This document shows positions 47,072-53,225 of a stretch of 53,225 bases of DNA, one piece after another. The position numbers and the translations under genes are program-made. Each line of letters begins with the position of its first letter. Within the stretch, counting starts at the first letter, position 1. The stretch is taken from positions 1 to 53,225 of the forward strand of contig NZ_AOPZ01000558.1 in NCBI RefSeq assembly GCF_000414115.1. The letters run 5' to 3'. The stretch comes from Streptomyces aurantiacus JA 4570 (GTDB lineage Bacteria; Actinomycetota; Actinomycetes; Streptomycetales; Streptomycetaceae). The notes below the pieces were generated by a model that was not told the origin of the DNA, searched no databases, and saw only the letters and a list, made by a program, of their open reading frames with translations.

Positions 47072-48058
47072 TCATGAGGTCTCCTTCGTGATGTCCAGGC
47101 AGGTGACGGCGAAGGCGCCGGCCGCGGTGAAGTGCGGGTGCGCGCGCACCAGGCGGCCGCCGGGCAGCGCGACGAGCCGGAACGGCGTCGGGAAGGCGGC
47201 GGGCAGATCGGCCACGTCGGTCAGCCTGCGCCCGAGCGGCAGCTCGCCGACGTGGAAGTCCCACACCCACTGGCCGGGCCCGGCGCCGGTCATCGCGGCC
47301 AGCGGCAGCGCGAAGCTGAACCCGTCCCCGTCCCAGGCGAGTTCCACCGGAGCCAGGACGCCGTCACGGCGGCGCACGGCCCGCCCCGGCCACCCCGCCC
47401 GGTCCCGCTCCCGGGGCCCCGCGACCACCCGCCCGTACACCGTGATCCCGTCCCCGCGCGGCACGAACCGCACCACCTCCGCCCGCGGCCGCGACCGCGT
47501 GACCTGCACGGCGGCCCGACCGCTGCGGCACCGCACGACCCGCATGAGGGTGCCCGTGCGGGGGTTCGGCGCGTGCGGGGCGGTGGGCCCCGCGGGCGGG
47601 ACGACGCCCTCGGCGAGACCGAGCCCCCGGCGGCGTACGCGGCCGTCGTCCCCGGTCGTCACGACGGTGAGCCGCCAGACGCCTTCGGTGAGGCGGGGCG
47701 CGCGCGGCGAGTCCCGCTTCGCGTACGTCGCGTCGAGGGCGTCGCGCAGCGTGACCGTAGCCGTCAGGAGCGGGCCGCCGTCGGTGCCGCGTTCCACGGC
47801 GAGCGGGACGCGGAAGCGGCGCGGACCGCGGCTGATCAGAAGCTCGGCGGCCCGCAGATCCGGCTCGGGCGCGGCGAGCGCGAGGTTGAGCGTACGGCTG
47901 TCCCGCAGCGACAGATGCGCGAGCGGCAGCAGCAGCCCAGCCCGCCCCCCGCCGCGCCCGGCGGCCGCCCGCTCCAGCCGGAACCGCGTACTGCGCGCGA
48001 GGACGCGGAGCCGACGAGTACGGGCGGCGCGGGCCGCCGGGCTGAGGAAGTGGCGCAT
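47072..48058 (-). CDS. Hypothetical protein coupled to the Stealth gene
   Basis: This 328-residue protein has a basic N-terminus (MRHFLSPAARAARTRRLRVL) without a clear signal peptide. The rest is beta-strand-rich with motifs such as LLPLAHLSLRDSRTLNLAL, LTEGVWRLTVVTTGDDGRVRRRGL and PGQWVWDFHVGEL. These resemble the C-terminal beta-rich parts of the neighbouring GT2 proteins, so it may be a detached accessory domain. It lies 10 bp upstream of the GT4-Stealth gene in the same direction. I do not recognise a named family; a role in the same polymer pathway is inferred from position. ATG 48058 is preferred over an upstream in-frame start at 48076. Confidence 0.72.
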   Translation of the reverse strand: MRHFLSPAARAARTRRLRVLARSTRFRLERAAAGRGGGRAGLLLPLAHLSLRDSRTLNLALAAPEPDLRAAELLISRGPRRFRVPLAVERGTDGGPLLTATVTLRDALDATYAKRDSPRAPRLTEGVWRLTVVTTGDDGRVRRRGLGLAEGVVPPAGPTAPHAPNPRTGTLMRVVRCRSGRAAVQVTRSRPRAEVVRFVPRGDGITVYGRVVAGPRERDRAGWPGRAVRRRDGVLAPVELAWDGDGFSFALPLAAMTGAGPGQWVWDFHVGELPLGRRLTDVADLPAAFPTPFRLVALPGGRLVRAHPHFTAAGAFAVTCLDITKETS

Positions 48059-48115
48059 TGCCCCACTTTGCCGCAATTCACCAAATATTCACCGAAACGG
48101 CACGCGCAGCGAAAA

Positions 48116-48163
48116 AGCCCGTCCGGCGTTTGAGGACGAGGCCCGAAGGGACGAGGCCCGAAG
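48116..48163 (+). repeat. Streptomyces dispersed intergenic repeat, copy 2, with a tandem 15-bp duplication
   Basis: The 22-nt element at 48116-48137 matches copy 1 (3708-3729) at 21 of 22 positions. It is followed by two direct copies of a 15-bp unit (48134-48148 and 48149-48163, GGACGAGGCCCGAAG), the first overlapping the element, then by GGGGCGCAGCCCC-type sequence (48184-48196) that commonly trails this repeat in Streptomyces. The block fills most of the 154 bp between two genes on the minus strand. Confidence 0.7.
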
Positions 48164-48212
48164 GGCCGAAAAGCGGGGGAGAGGGGCGCAGCCCCATAAG
48201 AGGCGAGGCGAC

Positions 48213-49139
48213 TCAGCCCCGACGGCCGAGGAACGAGGCAAGCCCCCGCCCCTTGGGCCGCCGATTGTCCCCGCCCCGCTCCGCGGGCTTACTGGGCGGC
48301 GGCTGCACGGCCGCAGCCTGCACCGCCGCCCCCTGTCGCGCCGCCGCCGAGGCATGCCGCGACACCGGCTGCGCCGGCAACTTGGCCTTGCCGCCGCTGA
48401 TGCGGATCATCGGATGACCGGCCACCTCCTCCGCGCCGTGCCACATGTCGTCACGCCCCGCGAGAAACGCCCCCAGAGCGGCACGCGTCTCGTCGTACGC
48501 CCCCCACGTCCCGTAGAACTTCGTGGCCGTGATGCACAGCGGCTTCAGCCCGGTGGTGGCGACCGCGCCCCAGGTGGCGGCGGCGACGCCGGGACAGTGC
48601 TCGGCGCGGAAGTCGTCGAGGACGACGATCCCGTCCCGGGTCAGCAGCCGCTGCGCCGCGGCGATGTCGGCGTGCACGTGCTCGTACAGGTGCGAGGCGT
48701 CGATGTGGACGAAGCGGCAGCTGTCCGCACGCACCTGCGCGGTGATGCCGGACGACGGCGCCTGCACGACGACCGGCAGTTCCTCGTGGAAGGAGAGATA
48801 GTTGGCCTCGAAGGCGCGCCGGGTGAGCGTCGCGTACGAGCGGTTCATCTCCTTGGAGTTGGCGTCGTCGGGGGCGGGCGAGTCGAAGAGGTCGCAGACC
48901 GTGAAGGTCTCCCCGGGGCGCAGATAGCCGCCCATGAAGATCGCGCTCTTGCCCAGATAGGCGCCGAGTTCGAGCAGGTCGCCCGGTTCCTCACGGCTGA
49001 GCTGACGGCTGAGGAACCAGTCGAAGAGCACCTGGTCGGCGGGGTGGAACCAGCCCTTCACATCGGCGAGACGGGTCGGAAGCGGCAGTTCGTCCAATTC
49101 CTGGGCGGACGTCGGTACGGAAGCGGAGGCTTCGGGCAT
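48213..49139 (-). CDS. Class I SAM-dependent methyltransferase (TylF/Methyltransf_24-like)
   Basis: In this 308-residue protein motif I is DLLELGAYLGKSAIFMG (54-70), followed by FTVCDLFDSP, FVHIDASHLYEHVHADI and VVLDDFRAEHCPGVAAA, with acidic residues that often bind metal in O-methyltransferases of this group. The C-terminal 55 residues are low-complexity (Ala/Gln/Pro, then Lys/Arg-rich RRPKGRGLASFLGRRG). It probably methylates a sugar or other part of the surface polymer, judged from its neighbours. ATG 49139 has AGGA upstream. It is first in the minus-strand series leading into the hypothetical and Stealth genes. Confidence 0.87.
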   Translation of the reverse strand: MPEASASVPTSAQELDELPLPTRLADVKGWFHPADQVLFDWFLSRQLSREEPGDLLELGAYLGKSAIFMGGYLRPGETFTVCDLFDSPAPDDANSKEMNRSYATLTRRAFEANYLSFHEELPVVVQAPSSGITAQVRADSCRFVHIDASHLYEHVHADIAAAQRLLTRDGIVVLDDFRAEHCPGVAAATWGAVATTGLKPLCITATKFYGTWGAYDETRAALGAFLAGRDDMWHGAEEVAGHPMIRISGGKAKLPAQPVSRHASAAARQGAAVQAAAVQPPPSKPAERGGDNRRPKGRGLASFLGRRG

Positions 49140-49290
49140 GTCAGGTCCTGGAGTCGGGGGCAGTGCGCCGCGATCGACCGTAGTGGCCGCGTTCCGCCGA
49201 ACACCACACACGGCACGACACGCCCCCGACCCCTTAGGACCCAGCACCCCCGGGCGTCACCCGCTCTTCACCTGACGGCACGGGCCGTCC

Positions 49291-50196
49291 TCACTTGACG
49301 GCACCCGCCATGACACCGGACACGAACTGACGCTGGAAGGCGAAGAACACCGCCAACGGGATGACCATGGAGATGAACGCGCCCGGCGCGAGGATCTGCA
49401 CGTTGTCGCCGAAGAACCGCACCTGCTGCTGGAGCGCCACCGTGATCGGCGGGCTGCCCGCGTCGGCGAAGATCAGCGCGATCAGCATGTCGTTCCAGAC
49501 CCACAGGAACTGGAAGATGCCGAGCGAGGCGATCGCGGGCGCGCCGAGCGGCATCACCACGCGCAGGAAGAGCCGCAGCTCACCGGCGCCGTCGAGGCGC
49601 GCCGCCTCCAGGAGCTCGCGCGGGATCTCCGCGAAGAAGTTCCGCAGCAGGAAGATCGCGAACGGCAGTCCGAAGGCGGTGTGGAAGAGCACCACGCCCG
49701 TCGTCGACTCGAAGATCCCGATCTCGCCGAACAGCTTGGCCACCGGAAGCAGCGCCACCTGCACCGGCACCACGAGCAGCCCCACCACGCCCAGGAACCA
49801 CCAGTCGCGGCCCGGGAACTCCATCCACGCGAACGCGTACCCCGCCAGCGAGCCGATCACCACGACGAGCAGCGTCGCCGGGACCGTGATCGACACGCTG
49901 GTCAGGATCGAGTCGGTGATCGTCTCGTCCTTGAGGAGGCTCTCGTAGTTCTCGAAGGTCAGCTGCGAGGGCTTGCCGAAGACCTTCCACCAGCCGCTCT
50001 CGCTCATGTCCGCGGACGTCCGCAGCGAGCCGAGCATCAGCCCGAGCGTCGGCACCAGCCAGAACAGTCCGACCACGACCAGGAAGACCCGCAGCACGCT
50101 GCCGCTGACGAGCGCGGCGATCCGGCCGCCGAGGGACTGCTTGGCCTTCACGACCTGCACCGGGGGCGCTTTCGGAGCCCCGCTCTGGATGGTCAT
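49291..50196 (-). CDS. Sugar ABC transporter permease (MalG-like)
   Basis: In this 301-residue permease six membrane segments are visible, for example VLRVFLVVVGLFWLVPTLG and SVSITVPATLLVVVIGSLAGYAFAW. The EAA loop ELLEAARLDGAGELRLF contacts the ATPase. The final PLAVFFAFQRQFVSGVMAGAVK is a classic ending of CUT1-family MalG/AglG permeases. The ATG overlaps the preceding permease stop (ATGA). No ATPase gene is present; Streptomyces CUT1 systems often share the MsiK ATPase. A GACGGC-ACGG-GCCGTC hairpin lies 3' of the gene at 49274-49289. Confidence 0.92.
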   Translation of the reverse strand: MTIQSGAPKAPPVQVVKAKQSLGGRIAALVSGSVLRVFLVVVGLFWLVPTLGLMLGSLRTSADMSESGWWKVFGKPSQLTFENYESLLKDETITDSILTSVSITVPATLLVVVIGSLAGYAFAWMEFPGRDWWFLGVVGLLVVPVQVALLPVAKLFGEIGIFESTTGVVLFHTAFGLPFAIFLLRNFFAEIPRELLEAARLDGAGELRLFLRVVMPLGAPAIASLGIFQFLWVWNDMLIALIFADAGSPPITVALQQQVRFFGDNVQILAPGAFISMVIPLAVFFAFQRQFVSGVMAGAVK

Positions 50197-51575
50197 CGCC
50201 GTCCCTCCCGCCTCATCCTGCGCATGTTGAACAACATCACCGGAATCACCAGGAGGAAGAGCAGCACCGCGATGGCGCTGGCCACACCCGCGTCGCGGTC
50301 CCCGAAGGCCGAGTTGTAGAGCTGCACCGCGAGGACGTTCGACTCGTCCTTCGAGGAGCCCGGCGGGATCACGAAGACCAGGTCGAAGATCTTCAGTACG
50401 TTGATCATGAGCGTGACCACGACGACCGCGAGCACCGGAGCGAGCAGCGGCACCGTCACACGACGGAACACCTGCCACTCGTTGGCCCCGTCGACGCGCG
50501 CCGCCTCCAGCAGCTCGCGCGGCACGCTCGCGAGCCCGGCCGCGATCAGGACCATCGCGAACCCGGCCCACATCCAGATGTAGCTGCCGATGATGGCGGG
50601 CGTGATCAGGGACGGGCCGAGCCAGTCGACGCCGTTGTACGGCTCACGGAAGTTCGAGGCCGGATAGCGGAGCTGGGCCCCGACGGCCTCCTTCGGCAGG
50701 CTGAACGTCCCGTCGGCCGCGGCCTTCGTGGAGGCCACCACCTTGCCGCCCTTGACCGCCTCGATCTTGATGCCGGGGTAGCCGAACTCGGCGGTGTCCG
50801 GGGCGTTCACCTTGCCCCGGCCCTTGCCGCGCGTGAAGTCCTGCCAGGCCGTGCCGGTGACCTTGCCCGGGTCGGCCTTCGCAGGCTTCGCCGACTCGGC
50901 GTCGTCGGGCATCTGGCCCGGCGGCACACCGGTGAGCGGCAGCACCACCGGCTCGCCCGCCCTGACCGGGTCCTTGGTGATGAACGCGCCGCCGCCGGCG
51001 CCCTTCAGCGGCGAGCGCGCGCCGGGATGGCCCTGCGGGAAGCCGGACGACTCGGCGAAGGTGTCGTGCACGCCCACCCACAGGGCGTTGGCGACGCCGC
51101 GGTCGGGGTCCGACTCGTACACGAGCCGGAAGATGATGCCCGCCGCGAGCATCGAGATCACCATCGGCATGAAGATGATGAGCTTGAACGCCGTGCCCCA
51201 GCGCACCCGTTCGGTGAGGACCGCGAAGATCAGGCCGAGCGCGGTCGTCAGGGCCGGGGCGGCCACCAGCCAGATCGCGTTGTTCTTGACGGCGGTACGG
51301 ATCCCGTCATCGGAGAACATCGTCTCGTAGTTGTCGAAACCACTGAAGTCGCCCGCCTTGTCGAAGAAGCTGCGGCCGACCGAGTAGCCGATCGGATAGA
51401 GCACGAGCGCGCCGAGCAGGACCAGGGCGGGCAGCAGGAACAGCGCCGCGATCGTCCTGCGGGTCCCGGTGACGCTCTTGCGGGGACCGGCCCGGTGCGG
51501 GCCGGACTTGGAGGTGTGCGGCGTCGACTGGGCCGGGGGCACCGCCGCGGTGCCCCCGGCATCCGGGGTCGTCAT
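50193..51575 (-). CDS. Sugar ABC transporter permease (AglF/MalF-like) with a large extracytoplasmic insert
   Basis: This 460-residue permease begins with membrane segment TIAALFLLPALVLLGALVLYPIGY and the FDNYETMF segment of CUT1 permeases. The EAA loop ELLEAARVDGANEW (354-367) is intact. Residues about 165-312, between two membrane segments, are a hydrophilic insert of about 150 residues that ends with a carboxypeptidase-regulatory-like beta unit (GYPGIKIEAVKGGKVVASTK). It is absent from ordinary 290-330-residue permeases but occupies a position similar to the MalF P2 loop. The gene starts 7 bp after the substrate-binding protein stop, so one transcript is expected. Confidence 0.9.
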   Translation of the reverse strand: MTTPDAGGTAAVPPAQSTPHTSKSGPHRAGPRKSVTGTRRTIAALFLLPALVLLGALVLYPIGYSVGRSFFDKAGDFSGFDNYETMFSDDGIRTAVKNNAIWLVAAPALTTALGLIFAVLTERVRWGTAFKLIIFMPMVISMLAAGIIFRLVYESDPDRGVANALWVGVHDTFAESSGFPQGHPGARSPLKGAGGGAFITKDPVRAGEPVVLPLTGVPPGQMPDDAESAKPAKADPGKVTGTAWQDFTRGKGRGKVNAPDTAEFGYPGIKIEAVKGGKVVASTKAAADGTFSLPKEAVGAQLRYPASNFREPYNGVDWLGPSLITPAIIGSYIWMWAGFAMVLIAAGLASVPRELLEAARVDGANEWQVFRRVTVPLLAPVLAVVVVTLMINVLKIFDLVFVIPPGSSKDESNVLAVQLYNSAFGDRDAGVASAIAVLLFLLVIPVMLFNMRRMRREGRR

Positions 51576-51582
51576 CGCCCCG

Positions 51583-53007
51583 TCAGCTCTTCTTGTACGC
51601 CTTGGCCGCCGCGTCCTCCAGCGTCTGCTGGGTGCCCGCGACGTTCTTCGGGTTCTTCAGGAAGTCCTGCAGGGCCTTCCACTCGCCCTTGCCGGGCGTG
51701 CCGCCGAAAGCCTGCGGGGCCTGGTCCGACATGTCGAAGCGGATGTCGTCACCCGCCTTGATCAGGGCGTCCGCGATGCCGCGCTGCACGTCGTTGGGGT
51801 ACGCCTTGAGGTCCAGGTTCTTGTTCGGCGACACGAAACCGCCCGCCTTCGCCCAGATCTCGGCGGCGTCGGGGGAGGCCAGGTAGGTCAGCAGGGCCTG
51901 CGCGCCCTTGCTGTCCTTGAGTGCGACGGCGGCGTCCCCGCCGACGACGGCGGGCGACTCGTCCCCGACCGCCGGGAACGGGAACACCTTCGCGTCCGTG
52001 CCCACCTTGGCCTTGGTCTCCGCGATGGCCAGCGACACCATGTCGCCCTCGAAGACCATGCCCGCCTTCGGCTGGTCGCCGCCGGTGAAGGTCTGCTTCA
52101 CGGACGCGGGGAACTCGGTCTGCAGCGCGCCGCTCGCCCCGCCCGCGATGAACCCCTTCTTGCCGAACAGGTCCCCGAGCGTCGTCAGGGCCGCCTTGAC
52201 CGACGGATCCGTCCACTTGATCTTGTGCTGGGCTAGCTGGTCGTACTTCTCGGGACCGGCCTGCGAGAGATAGATGTTCTCGAACCAGTCGGTGAGGGTC
52301 CACGCCTCCGCGCCGCCGACGGACATCGGCGTGACGCCCGAGTCGTACACGGTCTGCGCGGTCTTCATGAACTCCTTCCAGGTCTCGGGCTCCTGGACCC
52401 CGGCGTTCTCGAAGACCTCGGTGTTGTACCAGATCAGCGACTTGTTGGCGGCCTTGAAGTACACCCCGTACTGCTTGCCGTCCACCGCCCCCAGGTCCTT
52501 CCACCCCTGGGCGTAGTTCTTGTCGAGCTGTTTCTGCGCCTCGGCCCCGACCGGCTTGGCCCACTTGTTGGCCACGGCCTGCTCGATCGCGCCGACCTGC
52601 GGCAGCATCGCGACGTCCGGCGGCTGGCCGCCCGCGACCTTCGATTCCAGAAAACTGATGATGGGGTCCTGAGCCGGCACGAAGGACACTTCCGCCCCCG
52701 TGCGCTTCTCGAACTCGTCCAGGACCTGGAGGAACACCTTGCGCTCTGCGCCGCCCCACACGGCGGCGACGGACACCTTCTCGCCGTCCAGCTCGGGCAG
52801 TCGCACGGTGGCCGCGCTCTCCTTGCCGCCACCGCCTGCCTTGTCGCCGTCGTCCTTGTCCTTGTCGTCGCCCCCGCAGGCGCTGAGCCCCAGCACGAGG
52901 GCGCCGACCGCGGCGGAGGCGACTAGCTTGGCGGCCGCCCCGCGCGCGCGGCGAACACGGTGTGCACGGTGTGCATGAGGAGTGCGTGTACGAAGAGTGC
53001 TGCGCAT
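51583..53007 (-). CDS. Sugar ABC transporter substrate-binding lipoprotein (AglE-like)
   Basis: This 474-residue protein starts with a basic region then VASAAVGALVLGLSAC, a lipobox with C44, and an Asp/Lys/Gly-rich linker, so it should be anchored outside the membrane. The mature part fits cluster-B/CUT1 sugar-binding proteins: VSVAAVWGGAERKVFLQVL, SFLESKVAGGQPPDVAML, SLIWYNTEVFENAG and GDAAVALKDSKGAQALLTYL. Similarity to alpha-glucoside binding proteins (AglE) is my recollection; the sugar is not proven. ATG 53007 is adjacent to a GTG at 53010. The three genes form an import operon and the regulator is not in view. Confidence 0.9.
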   Translation of the reverse strand: MRSTLRTRTPHAHRAHRVRRARGAAAKLVASAAVGALVLGLSACGGDDKDKDDGDKAGGGGKESAATVRLPELDGEKVSVAAVWGGAERKVFLQVLDEFEKRTGAEVSFVPAQDPIISFLESKVAGGQPPDVAMLPQVGAIEQAVANKWAKPVGAEAQKQLDKNYAQGWKDLGAVDGKQYGVYFKAANKSLIWYNTEVFENAGVQEPETWKEFMKTAQTVYDSGVTPMSVGGAEAWTLTDWFENIYLSQAGPEKYDQLAQHKIKWTDPSVKAALTTLGDLFGKKGFIAGGASGALQTEFPASVKQTFTGGDQPKAGMVFEGDMVSLAIAETKAKVGTDAKVFPFPAVGDESPAVVGGDAAVALKDSKGAQALLTYLASPDAAEIWAKAGGFVSPNKNLDLKAYPNDVQRGIADALIKAGDDIRFDMSDQAPQAFGGTPGKGEWKALQDFLKNPKNVAGTQQTLEDAAAKAYKKS

Positions 53008-53225
53008 CACTGCCCCGTTCTCTTCCTCTACCCGGACTGGTCCCGTGCGGTCTGTCTACGCCCGCGCGGTCAGGGGCGGCAAGATGGTCAACGGCGTCAA
53101 CTCGGTGATCGTGATGGCGTTGTGACGTGCAGTCAGCTGGCGGGGGCGCCTTTGAGCGGGCCACTGCGTGGGGCTGGGCTGGGGCGCCTTGCGTTCCCGC
53201 CGCTGCGCGGCGGCTTCTCCCACCC
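53008..53225 (-). other. Upstream region of the sugar ABC operon, ending in a Streptomyces repeat hairpin
   Basis: On the minus strand a -10-like TAGACA lies at 53053-53058. Two direct GTTGAC sequences (plus-strand GTCAAC at 53087-53092 and 53096-53101) are 9 bp apart and could be part of a repressor site. At 53197-53213 CCGCCGC-TGC-GCGGCGG forms a tight hairpin in sequence typical of Streptomyces intergenic repeats. No gene is visible before the window ends. Confidence 0.4.

Noticed and set aside
1..53225. tRNA, rRNA, insertion sequences, prophage genes or attachment sites
   Set aside because: I found no cloverleaf, rRNA-like sequence, transposase, integrase or flanking target duplications; the repeats seen are short intergenic types.

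Overview
The window is chromosomal DNA from a Streptomyces or very close relative. The evidence is very high G+C with strongly G/C third codon positions, frequent GTG starts, several promoters that place a -10 box 6-7 nt before the start codon (leaderless mRNAs), and a gene order (comF, hpf, NarL-type regulator, secA, NAD-glutamate dehydrogenase, then cell-wall glycopolymer genes) that I recall from the Streptomyces coelicolor core chromosome.

Layout. (1) 1-10258 is a conserved housekeeping block: end of a ComF-type phosphoribosyltransferase, hibernation factor hpf, an orphan LuxR-type response regulator, a YcaQ/AlkX-type DNA glycosylase, a GNAT acetyltransferase, secA, a frame-disrupted Rv3235-type gene, a DUF6912 protein, a HAD phosphatase and a PfpI/DJ-1 protein. 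(2) 10840-15843 encodes the giant NAD-specific glutamate dehydrogenase. (3) 16033-18906 is a tightly overlapping three-gene glycosylation cassette: polyprenol-phosphate sugar synthase, GtrA-type flippase and GT-C-like membrane glycosyltransferase. (4) 18907-23894 is a patchwork: a leaderless small ORF, a second MurE-like ligase, a decayed acetyltransferase fragment, a secreted glycoside-hydrolase-like lipoprotein, a coding-like relic, and an ArsR regulator divergent from an FAD monooxygenase across two matching operators. (5) 24161-30793 is a wall-glycopolymer locus: glycosyltransferase, CDP-glycerol glycerophosphotransferase, TagH/TagG-type ABC exporter, and a divergent TetR regulator with two long repeats as likely operators. 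(6) 30976-33864 holds a two-component system with a small membrane protein and an imine-reductase-like oxidoreductase. (7) 33976-49139 is a second wall-glycopolymer locus: galE, GT2, a second GT-C paralogue, a 1158-residue GT2-TagF fusion, a 714-residue GT2-TagF protein, a GT4-Stealth fusion, a protein of unknown function and a SAM methyltransferase. (8) 49291-53007 is a sugar ABC uptake system without its own ATPase; one permease carries an unusual large insert.

How they may work together (inference): regions 3, 5 and 7 look like a distributed system for building, exporting and decorating phosphate-linked cell-wall glycopolymers. Cytoplasmic GT2/TagF/Stealth enzymes would assemble polymer, TagGH would export it, and GT-C enzymes using a polyprenol-linked sugar would glycosylate acceptors outside the membrane. 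The two GT-C enzymes are clear paralogues, as are the two long GT2 proteins and two of the TagF-type proteins, so the region appears to have grown by duplication and divergence.
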